Assembly: GCF_003864295.1 (NCBI RefSeq)
Contig: NZ_BDQK01000013.1
Span: forward strand, 496,001-560,000
Length of the DNA stretch: 64,000 nt
Origin: Aphanothece sacrum FPU1
GTDB lineage: Bacteria > Cyanobacteriota > Cyanobacteriia > Cyanobacteriales > Microcystaceae
Direction of reading: 5' to 3'
How positions within the stretch are numbered: the first letter of the stretch is position 1; each line of letters starts with the position of its first letter. The notes under the pieces are model-generated. The model ran no database searches and was not told the DNA's origin. It saw only the letters and a list, made by a program, of their open reading frames with translations. The position numbers and the translations under genes are program-made. This document shows positions 17,928-26,621 of the stretch, piece after piece.

Positions 17928-18012
17928 AAGCCCGCCTGCGCGGGCTAAATTTATGGTTAAAAAGCCTGCGACGGCAGGCTTTGTTTATATAGCCTCAGCC
18001 TTAAGGCTGAAG
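17928..18012. repeat. Cluster of GC-rich palindromes
   Basis: Three small hairpins in a row: agcccgcctgcgcgggct, agcctgcgacggcaggct, and agccttaaggct, linked by tttgtttatatagcc. The same modules occur at 10600-10665 and 23135-23243. They sit between convergent genes, so they could terminate transcription, but the repeated linker points to an interspersed repeat family. Confidence 0.7.
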
Positions 18013-18026
18013 GAATGTCAATAAGC

Positions 18027-18374
18027 TTAGTTACTGCCGCTAAATACGACCAAAGGAAATTTTGATTGAGCTTCGGCCATGGTAACAATTCTGCCCTGAT
18101 TCTTGAGATCTTGCCAATAATTAATGACTTCTGTTGCTTGGTTCAACACTTCTATTCTTTCTGTTTCAGATATCCAGTGTTTCGCTTCTAACTCGTTCTT
18201 GAGTTGTTCCCACGCATCATTACGAGGCCAGAAAAAATAAGCCGTCAAAGGACTTGTTCCTTTTCCCACAATGTGATCAACTGCGATCGCTACATTTGCA
18301 TCTAACCAAAGTACCTTTAAAATAAATCTTGAATCCAATAATGTCTCCAACTGATAGACCTCATCAATAATCAT
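18027..18374 (-). CDS. ycf65: Ribosomal protein PSRP-3/Ycf65 (cS23-type)
   Basis: A protein of 115 residues with the family core [37 protein letters not shown] and [13 protein letters not shown]. This protein belongs to the 30S subunit of chloroplasts and is encoded in cyanobacteria and red-algal plastids, supporting the cyanobacterial assignment. It is 47 bases downstream of pth on the same strand and may be transcribed with it. Confidence 0.92.
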   Translation of the reverse strand: MIIDEVYQLETLLDSRFILKVLWLDANVAIAVDHIVGKGTSPLTAYFFWPRNDAWEQLKNELEAKHWISETERIEVLNQATEVINYWQDLKNQGRIVTMAEAQSKFPLVVFSGSN

Positions 18375-18421
18375 AAACAGTACAATTCTCTATTATACCT
18401 CAATTTACAACAAATTGTCCA

Positions 18422-19036
18422 CTAAATTACAACAACACGATTATTATAAAGGCTCATGGCTTTCTCAACTCCTTGTTTAAGACTCATTTCTACTGCTTCA
18501 ATGACCAAAGGAAACATTTGGTTCAGGTTGGCTTTTTCTTGGGGTGAAAATTTTCCTAATACATGGGAAATAGTGGCATCAGAATGATTAGATTTGCCGA
18601 TACCTAAGCGCAAACGAGGAAAATCTTGACTATTGAGATGAGAAATAATAGATTTCATGCCATTGTGTCCACCAGCAGAACCAGATAGACGTATTCGCAT
18701 TTTTCCTATAGGTAAATCCATGTCATCATAAACTACCATAATAGCATTAGGTGAAACTTTGTACCAATCAGTAACCGCCCTGACAGATTGTCCTGAAAGA
18801 TTCATATATGTGAGGGGTTTAAGGAGTAAAATCTTTTGATTTCCTCGGAGTGTTCCTTCTGCTAATAAGCCTTGAAAACGGCGATTTTCTTTCCAAGATA
18901 ACTGCCACGCTTGGGCTAAAGCATCAACTACTTCAAAACCGATATTATGGCGTGTTTTGTCATATTTTGGCTCAGGATTGCCTAAACCGATGATTAATTG
19001 CGGGATAATGATACTGGGGGATTGTTCTGCTGACAT
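18422..19036 (-). CDS. pth: Peptidyl-tRNA hydrolase
   Basis: A protein of 204 residues, standard for bacterial Pth. Conserved segments: LIIGLGNPEPKYDKTRHNIGF (catalytic His in TRHNIG), LLKPLTYMNLSGQSV, VVYDDMDLPIGKMRIRLSGSAGGHNGMKSI. It releases tRNA from peptidyl-tRNA that drops off the ribosome. The preceding gene on the strand is about 90 bases away and the following gene is ycf65. Confidence 0.96.
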   Translation of the reverse strand: MSAEQSPSIIIPQLIIGLGNPEPKYDKTRHNIGFEVVDALAQAWQLSWKENRRFQGLLAEGTLRGNQKILLLKPLTYMNLSGQSVRAVTDWYKVSPNAIMVVYDDMDLPIGKMRIRLSGSAGGHNGMKSIISHLNSQDFPRLRLGIGKSNHSDATISHVLGKFSPQEKANLNQMFPLVIEAVEMSLKQGVEKAMSLYNNRVVVI

Positions 19037-19127
19037 GAGTAATACAAATTTAGGGGAAATTTAATCAATATAAATTAAGTTTGATACAGGCAAGATGCCT
19101 GTATCACAATGGTGTTCTTGTCACAGC

Positions 19128-19391
19128 TTATTTATCATCATTCTCGCCATTATTAACGGCTTCAGATAAATTGGGTTGCATGTTAATATTAGGAAGAAAT
19201 TTGTCAATCATTGGTTTGAAATAATTTATTCCTCCTACTGAAAATATTACTACAAGCAACCATTTAATGAAAGTCTCTTGAGAGAAAAGAATAATGATTC
19301 TAGGAAACGTAATAACAATGCTTCCCTGTGTGTTAGAATTATCCTTTTCTTTCTCTTGATGATTGTGTTTTTTCCTGAATGAGTTAAACAT
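19128..19391 (-). CDS. Small single-span membrane protein
   Basis: Eighty-seven residues from the ATG at 19391 (MFNSFRKKHNHQE), chosen because ggagg lies 6 bases upstream. A charged N-terminal third precedes a hydrophobic stretch and one clear membrane helix near residues 42-62 (FIKWLLVVIFSVGGINYF). The C-terminus is Asn/acidic. No family recognised. It is divergent from the iSTAND-like gene, about 135 bases away, so the two could share a regulatory region; a functional link is speculation. Confidence 0.55.
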   Translation of the reverse strand: MFNSFRKKHNHQEKEKDNSNTQGSIVITFPRIIILFSQETFIKWLLVVIFSVGGINYFKPMIDKFLPNINMQPNLSEAVNNGENDDK

Positions 19392-19525
19392 TGTTTCCTC
19401 CAAATGAATAATTTGTCTGACCCGATATTGCTACTTTAAGGTGTTCTTTTTTGATAATCTAGATATAGTAAAAGTACAGTCCTTTTTATGTACTTGACAA
19501 TTTTATTAAAATATGTATTTAAAAC

Positions 19526-20761
19526 ATGAGAGCATCCAGACAAGGTAAAACACTTATTGACAAGACAATACAAGAACACAATCAAAACAATAAAGATAAT
19601 AAATATACTAGAACCAATGATAGTCTAGCGATCGCGGATGGTGCTATTCAATATATAAATACAGTTAAAGTTCAAAATGGTTGGACAGATAAAAGTAAAC
19701 TTTGTTTAGAACAAATTAAAGAATTAAAGATTATTAATAATGGGGTTCCTTTATCTAAAGAAGTTTGTCAAGCAAAAAAGATTCAGTTACCTATTCCTCT
19801 TAAAGATATAAAAGAATACGTTAAAAGTCAATATTGGAAAGTATCTGGTTTTTCTGATAGAAGTTGGAAAGATTTTGTAGGAGGAAAAGTACCAATTAAG
19901 GATTATGTATTTATTGCTTATTGTGCGATTTTAAATTTGTCTATTGGTAAAGTAGCGAATTTTGGGACTTGTGGTGATTCCTCTAAACGTTTACCAAGAT
20001 TACTTTATGAATTTAATCATCATTCCCCAAAGAGATTATGTAATCAAGCTACTGCTCAAAATAACAATTTAATGATTTTAAAAATTGCGACAAGACCTGA
20101 TAATAAACTAAAATTATATTGGTTGCTTAACCGTTTAAGGATTGCTTTAAAACCTGATGATGAGATTGAACTAAAGAAATTTGATATGAACAGTCCTACT
20201 TATAATAAGATAGATGATTTATTCAAAGAAATTATAGAAAAATTTGGATTACCTCAACGAACTCAAAGTTTGTCTAAACAAGTTTATAAACAAATAAAGG
20301 CAAAGGATAAGTCAACTTTTTTGGTATTTTTCAATGTGGATAAAAAACCGAAGTCTGATTTAGATTTGTTATTAAATAAATTTTGGAAGCCTTTAACTGA
20401 AGAATGGACTAAAGAGCAAAATGAACATCATTTAATTATGTGTTGGATTGATTATCAAGAAGATATAGACTGGCGAAAAATGTATTTTTTTCATGATAAT
20501 ATGAGTCAAGAGCTTGATAATTCATCTTTATTTAACTGTAACATTCCCGATAGGTTTACTTTAGAAGATATTAAGCATTGGTTAAACTTAGATTCAGTTA
20601 GCCGTTTTACCGCACAATATAATACTTTCAATCTTTCTAATATCAGTGATATAATTTGGCAAGAAAGTGAGCAAGGAAATGCAGAATTATTACTTAAGTC
20701 TATTTATCAACAATGTGATTTAACATGGGAGGAGCATCAAGATTTATGGCTGAAACTATAA
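19526..20761 (+). CDS. iSTAND-like protein of a vWA-MoxR ternary system
   Basis: A protein of 411 residues. The N-terminus (MRASRQGKTLIDKTIQEHN, then a helical segment with SGFSDRSWKDFVGGKVPIKDYVFIAYC) resembles the small helix-turn-helix domain I recall at the N-terminus of cyanobacterial vWA-MoxR-associated proteins. The middle and C-terminus (YWLLNRLRIALKP, then STFLVFFNVDKKP, HHLIMCWIDYQED) fit the inactive STAND NTPase (iSTAND) module, a P-loop-like fold without Walker motifs. The family role is adaptor or sensor. The gene overlaps the MoxR gene by 16 bases, so they are translationally coupled. Confidence 0.72.
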   Translation: MRASRQGKTLIDKTIQEHNQNNKDNKYTRTNDSLAIADGAIQYINTVKVQNGWTDKSKLCLEQIKELKIINNGVPLSKEVCQAKKIQLPIPLKDIKEYVKSQYWKVSGFSDRSWKDFVGGKVPIKDYVFIAYCAILNLSIGKVANFGTCGDSSKRLPRLLYEFNHHSPKRLCNQATAQNNNLMILKIATRPDNKLKLYWLLNRLRIALKPDDEIELKKFDMNSPTYNKIDDLFKEIIEKFGLPQRTQSLSKQVYKQIKAKDKSTFLVFFNVDKKPKSDLDLLLNKFWKPLTEEWTKEQNEHHLIMCWIDYQEDIDWRKMYFFHDNMSQELDNSSLFNCNIPDRFTLEDIKHWLNLDSVSRFTAQYNTFNLSNISDIIWQESEQGNAELLLKSIYQQCDLTWEEHQDLWLKL

Positions 20762-21792
20762 TTTATCCTAAAAATCCTGAATTTGAAGGATTGCCAGAAT
20801 ATCAACCCACACTTGGTGAAAAAGATCCAGAAACAGGAGAGCCATTATATCCTTATTTAGCTAATATTTATACAGGATTAGTGTCAGCAGTTAATTTATC
20901 TATTAAATTAAAACGTCCTTTAATTTTAGAGGGGGAACCTGGATGTGGAAAAACTCAATTAGCTCGTGCTGTTGCTTATGAATTTGCTAAAAAGTATAAT
21001 ATAAAGAATTATTCTTATACGGAATGGACTGTTAAATCAACTGATCGTGCTAGTGATACTTTATATGTTTATGATGCTATAAAAAGACTTTATGATGCTC
21101 AGTTAGTGACAACAGATCCTTTAGAAAAAGATAAGATTTCTGAACATTTACGTGATCCAGAACATAATGAATATATTACTTGGGGTGCATTAGGAAAAGC
21201 TTTTATTGCTTCACAAAATGAGCAAAGAATGATTGTTTTGATTGATGAAATTGATAAGGGTGATACTGATTTCCCTAATGATTTACTTTTAGAAATAGAA
21301 TCTAAAAAGTTTAAGGTTAGAGAAAGAAACATCAATCAAGAAATTAAGGCGATGTTTGATTATGCCCCTATTATTTTTATTACCAGTAATGCTCAAAAAC
21401 AACTCCCTGATGCTTTTTTAAGACGTTGTTTATATCACTATATAGAATTTCCTAAAGAGGCAGATTTAGAAAAAATCATTAAAGCTAGATTTGGTAATGA
21501 ATGGTCAGATGATTTAACTAAAATTGCTTTAAAAAGATTTGTTAAGTTACGACAATTAATGGAGGAAGAAAAGGGAGATTTAAGTAAAAAAGTTAGTGTT
21601 AGTGAGTTAATTGATTGGATTCAATCTCTTAAGTTTCATCCTACTAAAAGTAAAACTAAACAAGCTATTACTAAAGAAATTAATCAATTATTAGAAAAAG
21701 AAGTATTGCCTTATCATCATACTCTTTTAAAAACGAAAGAAGATTTAGAGTTTCTTGATTATTTAGCAGATGATCTCAGTTCTACTGCATAA
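20746..21792 (+). CDS. MoxR-family AAA+ ATPase
   Basis: 348 residues from the ATG at 20746 (MAETIIYPKNPEFEGLPEY). An ATG at 20725 contains the ribosome site gggagg and is unlikely as start. Walker A GEPGCGKT is at 63-70, Walker B VLIDEIDKGD at about 164-173, sensor 1 IIFITSNAQKQLPDAF, and the arginine-finger region LRRC. MoxR ATPases are chaperone-like and work with vWA proteins. It overlaps the iSTAND-like gene and precedes the vWA gene, from which a MITE now separates it. Confidence 0.9.
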   Translation: MAETIIYPKNPEFEGLPEYQPTLGEKDPETGEPLYPYLANIYTGLVSAVNLSIKLKRPLILEGEPGCGKTQLARAVAYEFAKKYNIKNYSYTEWTVKSTDRASDTLYVYDAIKRLYDAQLVTTDPLEKDKISEHLRDPEHNEYITWGALGKAFIASQNEQRMIVLIDEIDKGDTDFPNDLLLEIESKKFKVRERNINQEIKAMFDYAPIIFITSNAQKQLPDAFLRRCLYHYIEFPKEADLEKIIKARFGNEWSDDLTKIALKRFVKLRQLMEEEKGDLSKKVSVSELIDWIQSLKFHPTKSKTKQAITKEINQLLEKEVLPYHHTLLKTKEDLEFLDYLADDLSSTA

Positions 21793-21968
21793 ATTATGCT
21801 AAATTATCACAAATAATAGACTTTAACTCGTTCATAGTTAAGCTATACAAACAAAGGTTGTCTACGCAACCTAGAATTTACTCCGCGCTCGTCGGACTTC
21901 GTTTTTATAGGATCACGAATAAGATCTCTTATTAACTATTAGTTTAGCAGAATAAGTCCTGTAGAACC
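21793..21968. mobile_element. MITE filling the MoxR-vWA gap
   Basis: Starting directly after the MoxR stop codon, this element (attatgctaaattatcac to ttagtttagcagaataagtc and ctgtagaacc) matches the reverse complement of the copy at 30047-30244 along nearly its whole length. Shared interior: agctatacaaacaaaggttg, ctacgcaacc, ggacttcgtttttatagg. It ends four bases before the vWA start codon, so it now supplies the whole leader of that gene. Confidence 0.8.
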
Positions 21969-21972
21969 GGAA

Positions 21973-23118
21973 ATGCTATATATTTTAACTAACATGAATG
22001 CTCAATCTTTACCTCTTTATCAATTATTTAATCGTCTGAGACATGAGGGTTTTTCTTTGGGAGTCTCTGAATATAATTTATTATTGGAAGTGTTGTTAAT
22101 AGAAGAATATTCTGAGTCATTTAGTTTAAGCACTCTTAAGGATATTTGTCAAGCTATTTGGGTAAAATCTTGGGCTGAAAAGCAAAAGTTTGAAACAGTT
22201 TTTCAAGAGTTATTTGTTTTTCCAGAGACAAAAAATAAACCTGCTAAACAAATTAAATTAGTTGAAGTAACAAGGGAAATAGATACAACATCAAAATCGG
22301 ATAAAAGTGATAAAATTATTGAGGAAAGCGAGACTGATGATAATGAAATAGATGAGTATTTTTATTTTTCTCCTCAAAGCGAATCTTCTCAATTTCCAGA
22401 TAAGGAAAAAGATATTGTTACAGCCCTAAAAACTGGTAAAATTAGAGATTGGACAACTTTTAAATCTAGTCGTATTGCTGATGAATATTTACCTGCTACT
22501 GCGGAACAAATTCAACAGGGATGGTATCAATTACATCAACCTATAGCATTAGGAAATCGCCGAGAATTAGATCTAGAAGCAACTATTAGAGAAATTCAAA
22601 GACGAGGAAAATATCAACCTCCTATTATTAAATCATCTCAAGTTCGTTCTCAATTAGTTTTATTTCTAGATCAACGGGGTTCTATGCAACCTTTTCATGT
22701 GCTATCTAGATTATTAAAAGAAACTGCTATTCGTGTCGGTTGTCTTCGTCCTCAAAATTGCTATTATTTCTATAATTATCCTATTAATGAACTTTATAAT
22801 GATCCTGATTTTATGCAGGCTGTTCCTTTATCTCAAATGATGGCTAATCTTCATCCTAAACGAACTATGGCTATCATTTTTAGTGATGGGGGAGCAGCTA
22901 AAGGTCATTATAGTTTAAAAAGGTGGGAGGCAACTCAAAAATTTATTGCCAAAATTAGGTCACAAGTTCATTCTCTTTGTTGGCTTAATCCTTTACCAGA
23001 AAGTTACTGGAAAGGCACAACTGCTCAAGAAATTAATGAAACCATTATACCTATGTTTCCTCTGGATAAAAAAGGATTTAATGATGTTATTAAACAGTTA
23101 GAAATATGTTATAAATAA
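21973..23118 (+). CDS. vWA-domain protein partner of MoxR ATPase
   Basis: 381 residues from the ATG at 21973; an in-frame ATG at 21994 (MNAQSLPLYQLF) is an equally plausible start. The N-terminal helical region (about 8-80) is followed by an acidic linker (about 110-150). The von Willebrand A domain starts near residue 225. Its MIDAS motif reads LFLDQRGSM with Asp at 233: DxRxS where DxSxS is standard. IIFSDGGAAKGHY marks the later metal-site strand. It is expected to work with the MoxR ATPase in a ternary complex. A MITE lies immediately upstream. Confidence 0.85.
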   Translation: MLYILTNMNAQSLPLYQLFNRLRHEGFSLGVSEYNLLLEVLLIEEYSESFSLSTLKDICQAIWVKSWAEKQKFETVFQELFVFPETKNKPAKQIKLVEVTREIDTTSKSDKSDKIIEESETDDNEIDEYFYFSPQSESSQFPDKEKDIVTALKTGKIRDWTTFKSSRIADEYLPATAEQIQQGWYQLHQPIALGNRRELDLEATIREIQRRGKYQPPIIKSSQVRSQLVLFLDQRGSMQPFHVLSRLLKETAIRVGCLRPQNCYYFYNYPINELYNDPDFMQAVPLSQMMANLHPKRTMAIIFSDGGAAKGHYSLKRWEATQKFIAKIRSQVHSLCWLNPLPESYWKGTTAQEINETIIPMFPLDKKGFNDVIKQLEICYK

Positions 23119-23134
23119 AGAAATGCTCCCAGGC

Positions 23135-23243
23135 TGAAGCCTGGAGCTATAGGAACGAAGCCTGCCTACGCAGGCTTAGATATTAATAATTCATCGGATA
23201 GCCCGCGCAGGCGGGCTTTGTTTCTATAGCCCAACCCTTTAGG
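23135..23243. repeat. Cluster of GC-rich palindromes
   Basis: Consecutive hairpins: ccaggctgaagcctgg, agcctgcctacgcaggct, agcccgcgcaggcgggct and aaccctttagggtt, with linkers tatagcc and tttgtttctatag. These are the same modules as at 17928-18012 and inside the MITE at 10491. They separate the vWA and FGE genes and may reduce read-through. Confidence 0.7.
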
Positions 23244-23339
23244 GTTAGGGTATTTTAGAGAATGAAATAGGATTCGGATTTGTTGGGTTTCGTGCCTCAA
23301 CCCAACCTACGTTATATAATTAGAAATTGGTAACATTTT

Positions 23340-25127
23340 ATGAATCAAGATATCACACAAAAACAAATAGAAGCCTTTCAAAATCGTTTTGGTGAACCTC
23401 ATTTACAATTAGCTTTTTATGCAGCTTTTCCTTTAGGTTTAACACCAGATTTACTTTATCGTTTACGCGATCGCTTTGAAATTTCTGTACCTTGGTTAGC
23501 CATATTTGATTTACTCTCATCTAACTTGTGTTACGAATCAGGAAATGAACTTTATTTTATGAATCAAAATGTGCGTCAACGTCTTTTACAATCTTTAGAT
23601 GAGACGCAACTAAAACAACTTTCTGATTTTTTACTTGATTATGTAGATCGACATTTAAAACATTCTAAAGGACAAACTTTAGCACAAGCACAACGATGGA
23701 CAGCATTAGCTTATACTGAACCAAATAAAACAGCAAAAGAATTAGCTAAAACTCTTAATCAACTGTTAGAAACAACCCCTTCTTCAGAATGGTTACAAAA
23801 GGCGACATTTATAGAAACTATTGCACCGAAACTGATAGAAGCAAAGTTTGAACCCTTATTAACTTTATCTCGTGGCATGGCACAAACGGCAAAAGGGAAC
23901 TTTTCCCAAGCAAAAGAACTTTTTGAGGAACTATCACCAACAGAGTCAGCAAATATTGTTAATATTGCAGGAATTTCTATTAATTTACCTCAAGCTGTTC
24001 GAGCAAAGCGTTTTACTTTTGACACTCCTACAGTTAACCGCAAAGGTGAAATTATTAAGACCCAAACCTATACAGCTAAATACTTCAGCGAACAGTTAGA
24101 AAAGTCTACAGATAAAGAAATAATTCTCGACATGGTATATATCCCTGGTGGCACTTTTACTATGGGTTCTCCTAAAAGTGAAAAAGATAGCCATAATGAT
24201 GAACGTCCCCAACATAATGTAACCGTTCCTCCCTTCTTTATGGGGAAATATCCAGTTACTCAAGCGCAATGGAAAGCGATCGCATCTAGAACAGATTTAA
24301 AAGTCAAAATAGACTTAAAGTTAGATCCATCAAATTTTAAACAATCTTATAAAGACCAAGACAGAGAAATAGACAGATGGCAAAGACCTGTTGAAGAAGT
24401 TAACTGGTATGAAGCAGTAGAGTTCTGTCAGCGACTCTCTAAGCTAACTAGAAGGCACTATAGATTACCTTCTGAAGCAGAATGGGAATATGCCTGTAGG
24501 TCAGTTAACAGTGAACAGTTATCAGTTATCAGTGAAAAGTTAGCAATAGAAGAATGGAATCAGAAATATAACCAACCGTTTCATTTTGGGGAAACTATTA
24601 CAGGAGACTTAGCTAACTATTCTGCTCAAAATACATACGCTGAGGAACCAAAAGGACAATATAGACAACAGACAACCCCTGTAGGTCAATTTCCCCCTAA
24701 TGCCTTTGGATTATATGATATGCACGGTAATGTGTGGGAATGGTGCGCTGATGACTGGCATGATAATTATGAGGGTGCGCCTACTGATGGTATTGCTTGG
24801 CTTGATAGTAATCAAGGAGAAAATGTCAAGTCTGAAAAAGACTCATATTCTGGCAAAAATGATGATAATTCGTCATATTCGGTGCTGCGGGGCGGTTCCT
24901 GGGGCAACTATCCTAATAACTGCCGTTCTGCTTTCCGCGTCATCAGCCTTTCGCGCGACAACCACAACTACAATCTCGGTTTTCGTCTGGTATGCCTGTT
25001 CGGTATAACTCTTTACAGTGAGAGTTGGCAGGTGAGAATCTGTCAAGAGTGCGCCAAAGAGTTCAGTCTACTCCTGAGATGCTGGCAACGGTATCCAGAA
25101 ATAAAACTGGGTTGGGAAGCTTGGTAG
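23340..25127 (+). CDS. FGE/sulfatase-modifying-factor fold protein, putative DGR variable protein
   Basis: A protein of 595 residues. The N-terminal 190 residues are helical, with a winged-helix-like start (QIEAFQNRFGEPHLQLAFYAAFPLGL). From about 264 it has the formylglycine-generating-enzyme (C-type-lectin-like) domain: DMVYIPGGTFTMGSP, MGKYPVTQAQWKAI, LPSEAEWEYACR, NVWEWCADDW and GGSWGNYPNNCRSAFR. Residues 515-551 match the typical variable region of diversity-generating retroelement targets, and this stretch is GC-richer than its surroundings. Members of this fold in vWA-MoxR loci are thought to be effectors or ligand sensors. Two oddities: an in-frame intergenic-type repeat near residue 388, and a 44-residue tail after the usual end GFRLV. 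Confidence 0.85.
   Translation: MNQDITQKQIEAFQNRFGEPHLQLAFYAAFPLGLTPDLLYRLRDRFEISVPWLAIFDLLSSNLCYESGNELYFMNQNVRQRLLQSLDETQLKQLSDFLLDYVDRHLKHSKGQTLAQAQRWTALAYTEPNKTAKELAKTLNQLLETTPSSEWLQKATFIETIAPKLIEAKFEPLLTLSRGMAQTAKGNFSQAKELFEELSPTESANIVNIAGISINLPQAVRAKRFTFDTPTVNRKGEIIKTQTYTAKYFSEQLEKSTDKEIILDMVYIPGGTFTMGSPKSEKDSHNDERPQHNVTVPPFFMGKYPVTQAQWKAIASRTDLKVKIDLKLDPSNFKQSYKDQDREIDRWQRPVEEVNWYEAVEFCQRLSKLTRRHYRLPSEAEWEYACRSVNSEQLSVISEKLAIEEWNQKYNQPFHFGETITGDLANYSAQNTYAEEPKGQYRQQTTPVGQFPPNAFGLYDMHGNVWEWCADDWHDNYEGAPTDGIAWLDSNQGENVKSEKDSYSGKNDDNSSYSVLRGGSWGNYPNNCRSAFRVISLSRDNHNYNLGFRLVCLFGITLYSESWQVRICQECAKEFSLLLRCWQRYPEIKLGWEAW
24501..24545 (+). repeat. Intergenic-type repeat inserted in frame in the FGE gene
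   Basis: The segment tcagttaacagtgaacagtt, continuing atcagttatcagtgaaaag, encodes SVNSEQLSVISEKL between ACR and the FHFGETI motif. A related run (gaacagttaccagttatcag) sits in the non-coding gap at 36669-36703, so this is a mobile or expanding short repeat that stayed in frame. Confidence 0.65.
24882..24992 (+). other. Putative DGR variable region (VR)
   Basis: This codes for VLRGGSWGNYPNNCRSAFRV and on to NLGFRLV (residues 515-551). Invariant framework codons (GGS-W, NN-CRSA-R, N-LGFR) alternate with codons of the form NNC or NNT (ggc, tat, ttc, gtc, atc, agc, ctt), as expected when AAC/AAT template codons are mutated at adenines. It is visibly GC-richer than the AT-rich gene around it. 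No reverse transcriptase, Avd or template repeat is visible in the window. Confidence 0.65.
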
Positions 25128-25344
25128 GGTCAAACCGAACAGTTTCTCAACTCTCCACCAATATAGAAGCCCCACCTATAGGATAGGTTATCAATACAAT
25201 TTTACAAAAATTTGGCTAGATTAGCTCTGAATAAGCTAAACTCAAAGCAGCAATTACTTGTCTAACATCACATTATATGCGTGTTCGACACTTCTGCTAA
25301 ACTCCATGCGAAATAGTTCATTTTTTACAAAGGTATTTGATTGA

Positions 25345-26484
25345 ATGGAAAATGTGATTAAAAAGTCAGATTTTATTCTGAAACCTTACATGAAAAGCAA
25401 CGACTTTAGAGCAACTTATCAAATTCTCAATACTGTCGTTCCTTATTGTCTATTATGGTTTCTCGCAGTTAAAGTAGCCCCAATTTCTTGGTGGCTACTT
25501 ATACCTATAATGGTGTTGATGACCCTATTTTCAGGGCGTTGTTTTTCATTAATGCACGATTGCGGACACTATTCCCTTTTCAGTTCAAAAAAAGTGAATC
25601 GAATCATGGGTTTTATGTTCGGTATTCTTAATGCTATCCCCCAATATCCTTGGTCAAGAGGTCATGCTTTTCACCACAAACATAATGGAAATTGGGATAA
25701 ATATCGTGGCCCCTCTGCTTTGATTACTACTGAGCAATTTGCCAAACTTACGCCACGGAATAAGTGGTTTTATGCTTTTCTGAGACATCCTTTGATGTTG
25801 TTTCCTGGCGGTTTTTTCTACCTTGCAATTAAACCAAGAATCGCTCTAATTGCAGGAACTTATGATTTTATTGGTCATCTGTTTACTTGTTGGAAACAAG
25901 AACCTAAAATGACTATATCAGAAATTATAGCTTCTCATAAATCAAGAAATTGGTACACGAGAGGAGAATTTTGGGATTTGCTGTTCAACAATATTTGTGT
26001 TGTCAGCAGTTGGGTTATAATGAGCTATTTACTAGGAGCAGGATTCTTTTTAACAATTTATTCAATAACCTTGACTTTTTCATCGGCAATGTTCATTTAT
26101 TTTTTCTTTGTACAGCATAATTTTGAAGGCTCTTATGCTCACAAAACAGAAGATTGGGACTACTTGCAAGGAGCGATTGAAGGTAGCAGTTACTTAGAAT
26201 TACCAAGTATATTGATGTGGTTTTCAGCCGACATCGGTTATCATCATATTCATCATCTTTCTGAAAGAATTCCTAACTATAATCTCCAAGCTTGTTATAA
26301 AGCCAATATGCACCTTCTCACACAATCCAAAATACTGCACTTAGGAGATATGCTTGGTTGTTCTAAATTTATTCTTTGGAATCGTGACTCAAATAGTCTT
26401 GTATCAATTGAATCATTTCGTCAAGAGGCTCAATTTAAAACTCAAAATTCCGAACTTATTCAAAATGCTAAACAATTAGTATGA
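25345..26484 (+). CDS. Membrane fatty acid desaturase-family protein
   Basis: A protein of 379 residues with the three histidine boxes of the membrane di-iron desaturase family: HDCGH (about 69-73), HAFHHKHN (about 110) and HHIHHL (about 309). Hydrophobic segments lie near 30-62, 75-95, 140-160 and 210-255. It is expected to be a membrane enzyme using ferredoxin and O2 on an acyl-lipid or other lipid; the acyl position or a carotenoid substrate cannot be told from sequence. It follows the FGE gene by 217 bases on the same strand but is probably a separate unit. Confidence 0.82.
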   Translation: MENVIKKSDFILKPYMKSNDFRATYQILNTVVPYCLLWFLAVKVAPISWWLLIPIMVLMTLFSGRCFSLMHDCGHYSLFSSKKVNRIMGFMFGILNAIPQYPWSRGHAFHHKHNGNWDKYRGPSALITTEQFAKLTPRNKWFYAFLRHPLMLFPGGFFYLAIKPRIALIAGTYDFIGHLFTCWKQEPKMTISEIIASHKSRNWYTRGEFWDLLFNNICVVSSWVIMSYLLGAGFFLTIYSITLTFSSAMFIYFFFVQHNFEGSYAHKTEDWDYLQGAIEGSSYLELPSILMWFSADIGYHHIHHLSERIPNYNLQACYKANMHLLTQSKILHLGDMLGCSKFILWNRDSNSLVSIESFRQEAQFKTQNSELIQNAKQLV

Positions 26485-26621
26485 TTTAATTAGGTACATA
26501 CAATTAATTAAACAAAAATTGTCTAGGGGTAAATCTTTGTAGGGGCGGGTTTTTTACACGAGTTATGGTATTCACAAAAAAATTAAATAAACCCGCCCTG
26601 CCGCCGCGTACATGATACTCA

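Noticed and set aside
24700-25008. Open frame of 102 codons inside the FGE gene in another phase
   Set aside because: It overlaps the conserved FGE domain, gives low-complexity Met/Leu/Thr-rich sequence and has no family features; it is a shadow of the real frame.
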